Shown here piece after piece: positions 21,393 to 33,865 of a DNA stretch of 64,000 nucleotides. The position numbers and the translations under genes were made by a program. The notes beneath the pieces are model-generated. The model was not told the origin of the DNA, ran no database searches, and was given only the letters and a program-made list of their open reading frames with translations. Every line of letters starts with the position of its first letter. The first letter of the stretch is position 1. This DNA comes from Coccinella septempunctata (Eukaryota > Arthropoda > Insecta > Coleoptera > Coccinellidae), in NCBI RefSeq assembly GCF_907165205.1, contig NC_058189.1, forward strand, positions 69,649,815-69,713,814, written 5' to 3'.

Positions 21393-22781
21393 TGACTTTT
21401 TTCTGGTATGGTTATACTGAAAATAAAGACTTATTTATCATTATGACTTTAGCCTTGCGCCTTTCACACTCCTCTCCAGAAGAAAATTCACTTATCCCAG
21501 ATATCTCAGATATCAAAAGGATTAAGCTCTGTTGGAACCCTTTCCAGGTTTTCGGTCTCGTGGTGGTGGTCGGGTCCGGGTCGCTCCTCGGCTCCCTGCT
21601 GTAGGTTGGATTCCTGATCCACCCGCACTTCCTGTCAGAGCAGACGGTGTTCCTCTGCATTCCCCATGTACTTGCGTACAGTTCTCGCCGTTCCCAGCAG
21701 TACCGCCTTCTGCATGACTATAGATATTTTCGTCCAACTGAAGTTTCCTCAAGTTCTCTAGTAGTTTCTTCGGTGTCAGACCTGTAGATGATATGACAAT
21801 AGGGATGGTCTTGATATCTTTCAGCTTCCCCTGTCTCCTGGTTTGTTCCTCGAGATCTCTGTACTTTGAAATTTTTTCAGTGTGCCTATCTAGAAGATTG
21901 TTATTATTAGGAATCTCCACATCGATGAATAGCGCTCTGTCCTCATCCTTATTGAGCAATATGAGGTCTGGTCTATTGTGGGTTATTTTCCGGTCTGTGA
22001 GAACCGTGCGATCCCAGTAGAGCTTGTGATTTTCATTTTCCAATACAGCATCCGGATGGTAATTGTAATGAGGAACCTTTTGCGAACTTAGAAGTAGGTG
22101 TTTCAGTGCCAATTCTTGGTGAAGAATCTTGGCAACGGCATCATGTCTATTTTTGTTCTCCGTGCCTGCGAACTTCTGACATCCCCCGGTGATGTGGTGG
22201 ATAGTTTCATGTGTCGCACAGCCATAACGCCACTGAGGCATCCTTGGCGATATATTTCATGTAGTTCCTTGTTGGAATCACCTGGTCCTGGATGGCGAGC
22301 ATGTAGCCCTCTGTCTCAGGAAACAACCTTCCGGAAGTCAACCAGTAGTTCGACGCAAATATGTCGACGTAATCATGGTTGACCTCGTTTTGATTCCTTC
22401 CATGCAAAGGTTTGCCAAACAGTTTCTGCATTTTACTTTCTGCAGAGTGTTCGACGGTTTCCAAGTGGTCCTGCTGTAGCTTTAACGGTGTAGAACTATC
22501 AGCAACACAAACTACTTGATGGAGTTCTGATGAAGCAGCCTTGCTCAGGAAATATTTTCGAAGTACTTCAATTTCCTGGGACATACGATTGGACAAATCA
22601 ACAATTCCTCTACCCCCAAGATGTCGTGGCAGCTCGGTCCGTCCTATTGAGCTTTTGGGGTGATATTTACTGTGTTTAGTCAGCATCGTCCTCATTTTTC
22701 TCTGTAAGGCTGCTAAATCGATGGTGGTCCTAGAGATGAGACCGAATGAGTAGCTCAGCGCCGAGCAATCGTTATTATTAT
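21393..22781 (-). mobile_element. RLE-type LINE (R2/R4-like), copy 2 of 3, with target duplication
   Basis: A 1.39-kb minus-strand unit flanked by the direct repeat TAACCTCCCT (21,383-21,392 and 22,782-22,791), the target-site duplication of its insertion into repeat Z. The 5' edge (right) is a TAA/TTA microsatellite followed by TGCTCGGC. The 3' end (left) has a short untranslated tail containing AATAAG and ending at 21,393. Confidence 0.9.
21522..22695 (-). pseudogene. RLE LINE post-RT region and endonuclease
   Basis: Two frames cover it. 22,207-22,695 (162 codons) reads LTKHSKYHPKSSIGRTELPR, HLGGRGIVDLSNRMSQEI, then SNYWLTSGRLFPETEG and VIPTRNYMKYIAKD. 21,522-22,241 (239 codons) reads GCATHETIHHITGGC, KLYWDRTVLTDRKI, the endonuclease core RPDLILLNKDEDRALFIDVE (R-P-D-X14-D), KYRDLEEQTRRQ and the C-terminal ETA-rich tail. 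The first cysteine of the CCHC knuckle seen in copy 1 is missing through a small deletion at the frame junction (about 22,230). The endonuclease in this group nicks the target for target-primed reverse transcription. RT core is absent: the copy starts downstream of it. Confidence 0.88.
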
Positions 22782-23390
22782 TAACCTCCCTAAAATGAGC
22801 TATTTGCTACTCTGTCTGAAAATCAGGATGCTCTATTACTGTCCTCGGATATGGAGTGTATGGAAGTTGTTTTGAAGACTCTAGAAAACCAAACAGTTGA
22901 TGATTAAATAGAGAATTGCACTCCAGAGAGCTATTCGAAGTCAACTCGGAAATGAAATATGAAAAAACAAAAATATTTTCTCCTAAACAGTGTCAGATAT
23001 TTGAAATTTTCATAGGAAAATATAGGTTTTCGAACACGCAAATCTATTGTGAGTAATTTCGTGAACCTAGCTGATTTCCCTTGAGAATTAGTCAAGACCG
23101 AACGGTTGGGCCGAGATGGATGAAATCCTGAGATTTATTACAAAACGAATTGCTCTTTCAGAATATGTGTGACATTCATACCTACAATGGTTTTCTTGTA
23201 CGATACGTGACTAGACAGTTGACCTTCGAAAAATTCCCAAAAAAGATAGGGGCAGTTTAAACTTTCTCAATACCGAACAGTTGTGCCGAGATGGATGAAA
23301 TCCTCAGCTTTATTACTAGCAGCTCTTTCAGACTATGTATCACATTTAGATCTACGATAATTTACATCCTGGAAGATGAACGACTCTAAA

Positions 23391-24000
23391 GATGATTAGT
23401 CGATTCAGATTCTGTATTGTTTCACTGGATTCAGAAGCCACCAGAGAACATATTCTTGTTCCTCCAAGCAATGAAGATCTACCCCGAGTTAATCGTGACT
23501 CCCATCCACATGCCGGCCATCTCTCCGCGGCCCAACAATCTAATCTAAGTTTGGGGTCGATCTTGCATGACCGCAACACGTAATTCATGTGCATTCTGTA
23601 TCGCGGATATCTCCGCAGACCTCTGTTTCCGCCGCGGGCGCCAGAACTCCCAGAACTATGATGTCCGTGGGACCGTTGTAGACCCGCTGGATGATTAATT
23701 CCATTCCCGGAATGTACGTATTCAAATTAACGGGGTAAGATTGATGGGGGGGCCCCGATTCTGCAAACATTTTAAGGCTATTAAGTTAATTTATGTCCGT
23801 TTAATTACCGAAAAGAATGATAAATCATCCTAACGGACTCTCGACGAGAGTCGAGTGCCTTGGCACGGATGATAAGTGATTTTTGTTTCGTGAATATTCA
23901 AGAGGTGGCATTTGGGGCTCATCCCTCCACCAAGGGGCGAGGGTGGTGCTGTGAATCCTCCACAGTGAACGAATATACCACCTGTCTACAGTCTACAATC
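23391..24000. other. Unassigned sequence
   Basis: No gene recognised. Contains a perfect short palindrome, GACTCTCG-A-CGAGAGTC (23,836-23,852), in a moderately CpG-rich stretch. Confidence 0.4.
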
Positions 24001-25351
24001 TTCATACGCTTAAAAACCCAAGTCTTTCTGCAAAATTAATACCACCAGAACTGTTCGGATTCAGGAGAGAGCATTCAACAGAGCAACAATTATTAAGGCT
24101 CATTACAGAGGGATTCCAAAATAAACAAGCTACAGGTCTTGTTTTACTAGACGTCGCCAGAGTATGGCATGAAGGATTAATATATAAGATGAGATGTGCT
24201 GGATATTCGATCAAAATATGCAAGTTGATCTGGAATTATCTCAAAAATAGAAGATGGAAGGAGAATGCTCCACAACAAGAGATATAGAGGCTGGAGTACC
24301 CCAAGATTCAATACTCGGGCCACTTCTGTACAACATATACATTCACGATATTCCGAAGAATCCAAGAACCATGCTAACGTTATATGCTGACGACACAGGC
24401 ATAGCAACTCGACACCGCAACCCAGAAGTAATAGAACGAGTTCTACAAGAAACGATTGATGAAACAAATGACTGGTGCATAAAGTGAAAAATCAAGTTCA
24501 ATGGATAAAAGAGCCAAGCAATATTACTATAGAAGAGAAGAATGCGACCCACAACGAATCTAGAAGTTGACGGCGAAGAAATCGACTGGAAAAATGAAGC
24601 CAAATATTTGGGAATAACGCTTGACAAAGGACTTACTTGGAAAAGTCATATCTAACAAGCAATCGGCAAAACGAAAGCAGCGATGAATAGACTGTACCCT
24701 CTAATAGGAAGAAGAAGCCACATGTCGAAAGAGACAAAATTGAGGATAATCAAAGCCGTTGCTAGGCCTCAACTGACTTATGGATCAGTTGCCTGGGGTT
24801 TCGCGGCAAAGAGCCATATCAAAAGAATTCAGGCCACTGAAAACAAGCTGCTACGATGTGCAATAGATGCACCTTGGTTTGTCAGGAATAAACAGATTTT
24901 TAGGGACCTAAAATGGGAAACCATGAACAGAAAAGCAGAGAAATTATTCTAAACAGCGAAAAACCATCCGAATCAAGAACTCAGGAGACTAGTGGACTAC
25001 GACCCAGAGGAAGACAAAAGGAGAATGCGAATTTACCGAAGGAGACCAAGAGATCAATCATGAAGAGATTAAAATAAGAACATGAACTTATCGAAAAATC
25101 AAATAAATTGCTATCCAGTAAAGGATAAGCACATAAATCCCAGCACGATAGTATGCGAGAAGAAAACCGACTAAGAGATGAACGGTTTATAGGCAAATGC
25201 CCGGAACCAATATTCAAAAAACAGAGTTAAGGGTTTTTAGTGGGTCTCGAGCTCAGGAGAATCAGGAGAATCCCCACACTTGTTCCCCCTCAGGAGAGGG
25301 TGGTTCATCTGACTTGCAGATTTTCCTCCTGGTATACCAAAAAAAAAAAAA
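24001..25351 (+). mobile_element. Jockey-type LINE, 5'-truncated, with poly(A) end
   Basis: Begins inside the RT domain and runs to a poly(A) run at 25,340-25,351. The 3' UTR (about 25,063-25,339) has the GGGTCTCGAGCTCAGGAGAA / TTTTCCTCCTGGTATACC layout I associate with jockey elements of insects. Coding sequence ends at TGA 25,060-25,062. Confidence 0.85.
24030..25062 (+). pseudogene. Jockey-like reverse transcriptase, frameshifted
   Basis: Ordered RT motifs in changing frames: LFGFRREHSTEQQLLRLITE (24.05 kb), VLLDVARVWHEGLIYKM, where the catalytic 'AFD' region is deleted or damaged, then EAGVPQDSILGPLLYNIYIH (24.29 kb), LTLYADDTG (YADD, 24.38 kb) and the thumb region LYPLIGRRSHMSKETKLRII ... 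LRPQLTYGS-like block (24.69-24.95 kb), closing with RRLVDYDPEEDKRRMRIYRR. At least four frame changes and several stops make it inactive. The APE endonuclease and gag-like ORF1 are absent through truncation. Confidence 0.88.
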
Positions 25352-26323
25352 CCTTCTGCAAAATCCGGTAAAAAATCCTTTGCCAATTCAAAAAAAAAAC
25401 GATGTTCAATTGATAAATCTGTTTTTTCTCCACACTACCAGATACATAAGATGGAATTTCCATACCAATTCAACATTAGTTGACCGAGAAGAGGCATCAA
25501 GACGTTCAAGGAATTTAATTTAACGTTGTTTCAGCAAAACATTCATTGGTATTGAATTTTAACAGTGTTGTTGAAGCCTCTATCCTAAATCGTTCCATCT
25601 CCTAATCCACAAGGAAAACCCAACCCCTACGATACACATCCATCCTGTATAGAAAATGGAATAAATGCGTCAAAAACAACACGCGATAGGTATAAACTGG
25701 TTGATTGATATCTGGTAAATTTCAACACTCTTTGTGTGCAGTATCGTGATCCCCGCAAAGCATACGGGTTATTTTTATATACTTATCCGACTGATCTGAA
25801 TGCCAAAAACCTGTAGTTATTCGAAGCCGGTTATTTGAAATGAAATTAGTGAAAATCTAGAGGTATTCATTCGAAACTGCTGACTTCTCCCTCTATATTC
25901 AGAATGATATCTGATTATGGATACGATGTACAGAGTAATTCACGAAAACAGTGTAGTTTGAGGGCAGTTGTTTCGTCCCAACGCTTCTTTTGGATGTTGA
26001 AAAAGCGCTTAACGCCAAAAACCAAGAAATCTTGCACACAGATTCATAATCAGTTTTAAAGTTCTTCAATTTTAAAACTTCCTTCAGTCATATTGAAAAT
26101 GAAACTGAAGGAGCTTTGAAACTAAGGGGACGTACACTGATTATCAAACTGGCTGTATAGCTGCCTACTAAAAAGTAACGCCCAGCTTCATAATCAATTT
26201 CAACATTGAAGGACTTAATTTGATTATGAATTAGAATCGAAGGCTTATGAGAAGTGAGAAAGACGCTATATTCAAGAGAGAAGAAAAAAGAGCTATGCGC
26301 AAAGGTGAATCAAACTTTTTTGT
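25352..26323. other. AT-rich unassigned sequence
   Basis: No gene or known repeat. A short A-run at 25,389 follows the LINE poly(A). The part at about 26.0-26.25 kb has internally similar phrases around CTTCAATTTT/AAAATTGAAGG-type words, but no clear unit. Confidence 0.4.
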
Positions 26324-26691
26324 TTTGGTTGGTGTTAGGTTGTTGGATAACGTTTGGTTAGATTAGGTTAGGTTAGTGTTAGGTTAGGTTAGTGTTAGCT
26401 TAGTGTTAGGTTAGGTTAGTGTTAGGTTAGTGTTAGTTTAGGTTAGTGTTAGGTTAGGTTAGTGTTAGGTTAGGTTAGTGTAAGGTTAGGTTAGTGTTAG
26501 GTTAGGTTAGTGTTAGGTTAGTATTAGGTTAGTGTTAGGTTAGGTTAGTGTTAGGTTAGGTTGTTTGAGATCGCAGGAAGTTAGGTTAGTGTAAGGTTAG
26601 GTTAGTGTTAGGTTAGGTTAGTGTTAGGTTAGTATTAGGTTAGTGTTAGGTTAAGTTAGTGTTAGGTTAGGTTGTTTGAGATCGCAGGAAG
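26324..26691 (+). repeat. TTAGG/TTAGTG minisatellite (telomere-like)
   Basis: About 370 bp built from TTAGG units mixed with TTAGTG, i.e. TTAGGTTAGTG and TTAGGTTAGGTTAGTG variants. A 111-bp segment ending in TTGTTTGAGATCGCAGGAAG is present twice in tandem (ends at 26,580 and 26,691) with a single visible difference. The unit resembles the arthropod telomere repeat TTAGG. Confidence 0.9.
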
Positions 26692-26723
26692 TTTCATCGC
26701 ATTAAGGAAAGAGAATGTACATA

Positions 26724-27322
26724 CAGGGTGATTCTTTGACTCAAATATTTCAACGGTAGATTCTTGAGGTCAGAGAAACACTTTTTTCTACATCATTTTT
26801 TCCGATTCGACCCTGATAAAAAGATAAAGCCATTTTCAGTTTTCATAATAAGCTATGCAAACCCTGCAGAAACAAATCTGTGGATCTTTCAAAAATAGTT
26901 GCCTTCGGTCAAAGTGCCTACTCAATTTTTCGAATTTAACAGATATTCATCAAATTACTCGAAAACGGCGCATTATACGAGCAAATATGAAGAATATATT
27001 TTCTTCACAAACCGGTCAAATATTCATTAAATAGCGTCCAACTCAGTTTCAAGAGTTGGGTTCTTTGAATTTTTGTTATGGTACGTAATGATCATAACGA
27101 GAAAACTGGAAGACGTGGGTGTATCGAGAAGGATTCATCAAATAAATGAAAAACAATATTCCGAAATTTATTTCGTTCGATAAAACCGTTTGTGAGATAC
27201 TATAGTTATAAAAAAAATTTCATGGTTTTTCAACAGCCTGTATCTGATAATGGAAAAAAGTGTTTCTTTCGACATCGAGAGTCTATTGTTGAAATATTTG
27301 TACGAGTCAAAGACTCACCCTG
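26724..27322. mobile_element. TIR mini-element family A, copy A3
   Basis: 599 bp from CAGGGTGATTCTTTGACTC to GTCAAAGACTCACCCTG, with the family's subterminal inverted blocks (TTCAACGGTAGATTCTTGAG / TCGAGAGTCTATTGTTGAAA). No coding capacity. It begins about 30 bp after the TTAGG minisatellite. Confidence 0.85.
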
Positions 27323-29360
27323 CATATTTTTCTGTTTGAATCTAACGTTTTCTTAACCGATGGTGAACGCCTAAGCGAGTCTCTGTTGGCCTGTTCCAAC
27401 GTCTATCGCCAAAAACCGTAAAATCTCAATAAAAATCGCTATCAAATGAAATTAGGCATTGACAGATGTTTGCTGCAATTCCAAATTTATACCTAGGGTA
27501 ATCAATATTGATCGACGACGCCGATGTCTGAACGAAAATTTTTGTACCATTCGCTGCTCCTCAACCCTCCCAAACGCGGCTTCAAAAGGCGCCCGTGCGT
27601 CATATTATGCAAATGCGACGCACTGTTCCAAGAGGACCCGCATTGTCCTATTGCCGAAAAGCGCGGAAATTTCATCGGGAGACAAATACAATCTCTGCAA
27701 GCTTCTCCCCAGATAATTCAACTCCAAATCCGAAATTTGATAACCGACGTCGCAAGAAACCGTGCCTCTCCTCCAATTGCAACCTCGTTCCGGATTCCAA
27801 TTAGTACTTCGCGTACCTAAACATATCGGAGTAGAGCCGGCAAACTATAAACTGCAATTCCAGAAGTCTGCCACTCGGAGCTGATTCAATTTCGGGGGTA
27901 TTCGGTATGCGAAATTGCACAATTACGTTGCGGTCATCAAATATACGAACCGGTCCGGATTAAATTGTCATAACCGGGATTCTGAGCCGATGATAACCGC
28001 GAGTTGCCAGGGCCCTAAAAAACCGACCACCGAAAGGTGTGTAGCGTGTGGAAAATACGGGTGGCCGTTGAAAATTGAATTATTTTCTGTAAAATTAAAC
28101 ACGTTCGGCGCCGGTCGTATTAAACTAAAAAAAACGGCTGTTGCCGTTGGTTTTATTGCCGTTTCATCCGCCAGATTTACGAGTAATCATATTCGTGATT
28201 ACAGACTTTATATTTTTATGTGTATACGTATTTGCGCTGATGCGCTGGAAATATAACGCGGGGGAAATAATGAATTTGCATAAAAACCGAGGATTGTTAT
28301 GGACGGTGTTGAGAAATGGGGATAAGCTTGGTGAAGGCCTCGATAATGTTGAAAAGGGTGTCTCGAATAGCTTGTGGAAAATATATTGAGTGCAATGAAC
28401 CTGCGTATAAAATAAACATAGAAATACAGGGGAGCTTTGAGTTGTATGGGGACTCCGGGAAAGTTGAGCGCCTTTTCACTCTGAAGCCACTCAAGTTGTA
28501 TCTGTAAATGGTAGCAACTCATTTTTTGCGTGAAGATATCATGCCAAAATGGGTAACGATAGATACCTAATAGTAGAGTGATGGTGAGATGAACATTTTG
28601 AGTACAACAATCCTTTTTTTAGGAGCCGAAAATTGGCTTATGTCTCCCTAACCCATGGGAGAGTTGAACAGGGGCGAGAGAGACTTAACCATAAGTTTGT
28701 TCATCAGGGCAAACATTGAAAGAAAACAATTTCCAATGACCAACGATCGTCTATGCCTAGGTTTTCCTCATCAGATGTATCAGCGTATGAAATACATATT
28801 TTCTATTTCAGAGTCACTTTCACTTATTTCCCAGATGTTTTTTACTTTCTTGAACCTTTGTATATTCTTTTGAATTTAATTATATTATTCCATTTTCTTT
28901 TTTTGAAGCTGACTTTTATCTGAGCTCAGTGCGGGAAACTTGGACCACTAATTATGTCTCCCGACAATAGCATGGGTCAAGTCTCCCGCACTCCCTTTCA
29001 GCCTATTCAACAGATGTTTCCTTGAAACTTTTACAACTGTTATTAAAAAGGTTCAACGTTTATAAAACAATATTAATCAATGAAAACAATAAAACTTAAT
29101 AACACCACGCACCTATTAAACTTTTCAGACAGTGTAACAACCAAAAATTACCAAATTTCTTACTTCCTAACAACAAAATCACGTTCAACCCTCTCACTCC
29201 CGAACTGTTCTGATGGCGGCCAAAATGGAGCCGCCACTATTTGAGCCTTGTCACGAGTTTGTCGCAAGCTATTCACGATGCCGGTAGCGAAAAATTTGAA
29301 TTGAAATATTTGAGGTGGTTCAAGTCTCCTACCTGAGTATATCTCCCGGACTCCCCCAAC
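27323..29360. other. Unassigned sequence; CpG-richer at 27.5-28.3 kb
   Basis: No gene recognised. About 27.46-28.3 kb is visibly CpG-richer and open in several overlapping frames on both strands (98 and 113 codons on plus, 104 on minus), which argues for compositional openness rather than coding. 28.3-29.36 kb is AT-rich with nothing recognised. Confidence 0.35.
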
Positions 29361-29487
29361 ATATATTTTAACAGTAGATTCTTGAGGTCACAAGAAATGC
29401 CTTCCCTTTATCATTTATTTTTTGCGATTTGTCCTAGATTGGAGGATATTTAAGTTTTCTTAATGAGCTTTGCCACCCTTGTAAACC
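29361..29487 (+). mobile_element. TIR mini-element family A, fragment A4
   Basis: Starts inside the left arm (TTTTAACAGTAGATTCTTGA) and ends near TTTGCCACCCTTG; both true termini are missing. Confidence 0.65.
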
Positions 29488-30076
29488 AGACACTGAAGAT
29501 TATCGAAGTAATAAATTCTCGTTTATGGTGTTAATGAAGAATCCATTTCATTCGATTATTCGTTATAATAGAGTGAACCATCCTATCAGGAAAACGAAAA
29601 TTCTACTCGAATACTCTCCTACCTCCATTTCCTGGAAATAAAATCACTCAGTCCGCCAACTTCTCTTCCTGATATTTTCCAAGAACAACTTGTACTTCCA
29701 GCGTAAACTTCGAGTCAGATTAGTTTTCTACTTGAGCTGAAGTTTCGAACTGAATTATCCTCTACACGACTATTTTTCCGATCTCGAATGGGCAATGGCA
29801 TAGAAAATCGTTGGAGATTAGAAGACGTTTCTCGACCTTGAAAGCGGAATCCCTATGTTTGTTGGGGAAGTAGCGAAAAGAGGGTCAAGTGCTATCCCGT
29901 TACTTATTCTGAATGGTAGCTACTCCTGGATAATATCGCAAGAGAATATAAGTTGCTATTTGGTTATTGCAATCTAGTAAATGTATCGCAGGATTTGTAT
30001 GCATTATGAGTAGAAGACATTGTTTTTATATCTAACTCTAATAGATGGCGCTAGTTACACGGTTTGTACTGAGTAC
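29488..30076. other. Unassigned sequence
   Basis: Nothing recognised in this stretch. Confidence 0.4.
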
Positions 30077-31305
30077 TATTAGTTGGGGAGCCGACGATGC
30101 TAAATCTGGATTTATTCGAGCGTCGTGGAGACCTAGTGGATTTTGAAGATTAGATAGTAGAAAGAAAAAAGTTTCTATGGTGTATGCACTTTCAGCGATG
30201 AGGAAAGCGTCTGCAGGTTTTCGAAAATTAAAAAAAATCGTCAGGTTTACCATACTCGATCGTGTCAGATTAAGATACTGTATATGCCCTACGTGTCTCT
30301 GATAATGAATTCATGTTAATCTGACAGTTTGCGTGGTGGGGCTGGCAGTACGGAAGAGTTGAAAATAGTTAAATAAAAATTTCCAGCGTGTCAGATTTTT
30401 AGAGGATATGTTAATTGGACCCAAAGGAAGCTACATATCAAGAGACTAACAATTCGGACTTGACGCAAGGTTACAGCGGTCCTTTGAAAATGCAAAAAAA
30501 ATCGTTACATACTTGAGCTTGTCAGATTTGTATACAGTTGGTTAATCTCGGTGTTGCAGACGTGTTGACACATTAATCTGACCCTAATCAGGGGGGCTTT
30601 CCTTAATCTGACAGTTTGAAGATGATAACAAGGCGTTTTTTTCAAAAAAAACCCTCCTGTGTCTCTAATCGTTTCTGTATTCATTATGAAAGTTGTGAAT
30701 AATAAAATTCTATACAACTTTTGTCTCAAGCAATTTTTCATACCCTCAAATGTTCTCGAGCTAGAGGGTGATAAATACGAGGAGCTTAGCCACACATGCG
30801 AAAAGCCAAGGTCAATGTAGAAACTCAGTCTAATGTACATTCATCGCCATATATCTCAAAAACGTTCAAACGTAGAAAAATTGCTTCAGACGAAATTTGT
30901 AGAAAATGTTATGTTCTACAACTTTCATGATGGATGCGAAAACAATTTGAAGCCCAGGAGAGGAGATAATTCGAAAAAACTGATTTTTGTGACCTTAAAC
31001 ACCAATTTTTATTGGTTTCGGCTTGCTGAAACAGTCAGATTATATTTTTTCCGTTATTCTAGAATCATTAGCTTCAAAATAAAAAAAAGCCATCGTGCTC
31101 GACAATGTACACGTGACTTTTTTTTATTTGGCACACTCCCACACATTTTCGTCACGCTTAAATTGTCAGTTTAAGTGAATATATACTTTTCAACATGTAA
31201 TTAACCACATATATCTTGATCTGACACGCTCGAGTATGTAAATGATCATTTTTTTTTACTATTCTGACAGGCTATCCTAGACAGTGTCCCCTATATACAG
31301 CTCTG
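30077..31305. repeat. Palindromic repeat R, copy R2
   Basis: Reverse orientation relative to R1: begins TAGTTGGGGAGCCGACGATG, ends GTGTCCCCTATATACAG. Retains the reiterated TGTCAGA/TCTGACA motifs and the long mirrored blocks (AAAAATTGCTTCAGACGAAA against AGCAATTTTTCATAC). A frame starting ATGCTAAAT near 30,096 (MLNLDLFERRGDLVDF) is conserved with R1, R3 and R4 but stops early here. Confidence 0.75.
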
Positions 31306-32894
31306 AAAGTATAAAGTAATGATGAGACCATATCGATAAAACGAACACATGGCCTGAGGGCTTTCCTTCCTTGAAATATTTTTTTATCTTCAACGCCCCT
31401 TATCTTGAATACGGTCGGCGTTAAGAAAATTTTTAACCAATCAACCCCCAGTTATCTTTCAGTTTTCTATCTGTCCTAGAGAAAGGGGTCAAGTTTTTTT
31501 GAAACTGTTTTCTTCTCTACAATCGGAAATAAGAGTCAAAGAATTCTGAGTCTACTATAATCCTTCAGGTTGTACTTCATTTAACAACACGTCGAACCGG
31601 CGATTCGTTCACCCGAAAGACACTCAAGATCCCTTCAATTCCAACCCTTCGAACGGCAAATCGATAAAATCAGGAGTCAGGCTAGTTGTTATACGATCCA
31701 AGAAGCGTTACAGTATGATTTGTGGCTCACATCCCACAAAGGAACATCCCGAGCGTACCGTAAATCCTACTTTTCCTCAGTTCCTCCCAGAAATTTCAGG
31801 CCCGGTCGTGATTCAGTGAATATGAAATGGACTGAATCGGGGGTAGTTTTCTTCCTCGCGTGGCTCTTCCACCGTAACGCCAATCCTGGCGGTGAAATAT
31901 TGAAACGATATCTGGTTAATAATTGAAATTTGACGTTTCTGATCGATAGGAGAGAGACGTAGCCGATGAGATTAAGCCGTAATGTGGTTTCCGGTAGAAA
32001 CGTCACGCGAAGGAATAATTTAATTGATCGAAGGGAGGATATTTTCCGTTTCTTTTGCTTCGGTTGAGGCTGTCGAGTATTTGTGAAGATCCAAATGCTG
32101 GCATAAAGTGGTTTTTTGTATGCAGGTCAATGAGGGATGATGAGGCAGAATCAGTGGAAGCGCGCACAGCACTACAGCCTCTAGAACTCACTGTGCTGGC
32201 TTAAGAAGATCTAACTAACAACTCCACCGAACTACGGAGTGGTCCATTGAAAACGACACAGCAGCTCTGTAGGTCGGCAGAGTCGAATTATATAAGAACC
32301 TCGACGACATAAACTGATTTCGAAGTCTACGACAATTATGATTTTTTCAAAGGATTCAGACTATCGAAAAGATGCTGTTCCATCAGTATTTCAGATGAAA
32401 TTTGATTGTTCATCCAACAGGAAGGCATAATCAAAAAGTTGTAAGTAGAGTGGTTCCAAACTGCTCCGAATTGTAGAGAATATTTATGTTTCTTGCTATG
32501 TGTACATTACAAACATTAGGTACCTACTCACAAAATATATTTATCGAAAGGCAAATGTCTGCATTTCAAGACAAGAAAAGAAATTTTATATCAATACAGA
32601 GATTTCTTGTGAAGAAAACAAGAAATCTTGAAATATCTTGTCTAACCATACAATAAAACGTGTTTATTCGTGACAAAGATAACATATTGTAACATGAAAT
32701 AGTTACTTATTTTTATTGCAAACATTTGTTGCAAAAATGTTAATTGAAAATAATTAAGGATAATCTTGTTGAAACTCCAATTGGAATCTAGATTTGAAAT
32801 TTTTACTTTCATTATGATACGGTTTCATAATCTGTTTCTAATCGATTCTTCCAAATTCTTCTAAATATGTACATTTTTTTTTATTTTTCCAACG
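31306..32894. other. Unassigned sequence
   Basis: 31.56-32.05 kb is CpG-richer with short ORFs on both strands and no recognisable domain; 32.2-32.89 kb is AT-rich. No repeat identified. Confidence 0.35.
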
Positions 32895-33771
32895 ATATCG
32901 ACCCGGGTCAGTTTTTGGACTAATTCGAGGTCGTAGATTACGAATATGCAATCAGATTTTTTCTAGGATCAGTACTTTGGGAAAGAAATCAATTTTAGTA
33001 GAAAATTTCGAAAAAATTGCCCAACTTTGAGGAACTGTAGTAGCCAGAAAAAAGACACTGGTCATAAGCTGATTTTTTTTTGGTGACATACTGATTCTTT
33101 GTGAACAGAAAAACAAAATTTAATCCATCTACCAAGAATAGTTTAAATTTTATGGTTTTTTCCTCAAAGGTCCAAAATTTCCAATTTTCCATCGTCTATA
33201 ACTTGAAAACTAATCCTTTTAGCAAAATTCTGTTTGCGCATTCGTGATCTACGCCCTCGATTTAGTAAATAGGTACTACAATTTTGGTGGAAATCAGAGA
33301 GATCGAAAATTTTTCGAATTTTCCATACATATGCATGGAAAAAATTGCGATTTTTTGAAAAATATTTTTGGTCTCCGATCGAAACCAAATTCACACTATC
33401 CACTAATTCGAAGGCGTAGAAAACGAATATGTAAACAGATATTTTTTTAAAAATTTATTTTTCAAGTTCTGGTCGATGGAAATTCAGGAATTTTGGACCT
33501 TCGCGGAAAAAATCATAAAATCTAAACAGTTCGCAGTAGATAAATGAAGTGTAGTTTTTTCTATTCGCAAAACATCCAGCTATCACAAAAAAATCTTCAT
33601 GTGTGCAGTGTCCATTTTCTGGCTGCTACAGCTCCTCAAATTTGACCAACTGTTCCGAAATTTTTCACTAAAATTGATTTCTTTCCCAAAATACTGATCC
33701 TACAAAAAATCCAATTGCATATTCGTGATCTACGATCTCTAGTTAGCCAGTTAAATGACCCGAGTCGATAT
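32895..33771. mobile_element. Foldback element with ~380-bp diverged arms
   Basis: Left arm (32,895 to about 33,280) and right arm (about 33,397-33,771) are inverted repeats across nearly the whole element: ATATCGACCCGGGTCA at the left mirrors TGACCCGAGTCGATAT at the right, followed by matching blocks such as GATCAGTACTTTGGGAAAGA and its complement. The centre is about 115 bp. No ORF of note. Arms have diverged enough that this looks old. A fragment of the same family lies at 8.53-8.63 kb. Confidence 0.8.
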
Positions 33772-33865
33772 AGCTAAATGAATAATTTTTTGGTTTCTAC
33801 TCATCCTCAGATCTTTGCTGAGTTAGTGTACTCTCGGCATAGCCCCAATACTTATCAGCAATGAG

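Larger units (their letters stand above)
19696..23390 (-). repeat. Repeat Z, interrupted copy (minus orientation)
   Basis: Pieces at 19,696-19,790, 21,133-21,392 and 22,782-23,390 are, in this order, the reverse complement of the continuous stretch at about 63.62-61.9 kb. The gaps are filled by a foldback element and by an RLE LINE. The distal part (about 23,070-23,390) contains two monomers of the ~170-bp satellite found at 61.7-62.8 kb. Confidence 0.85.
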
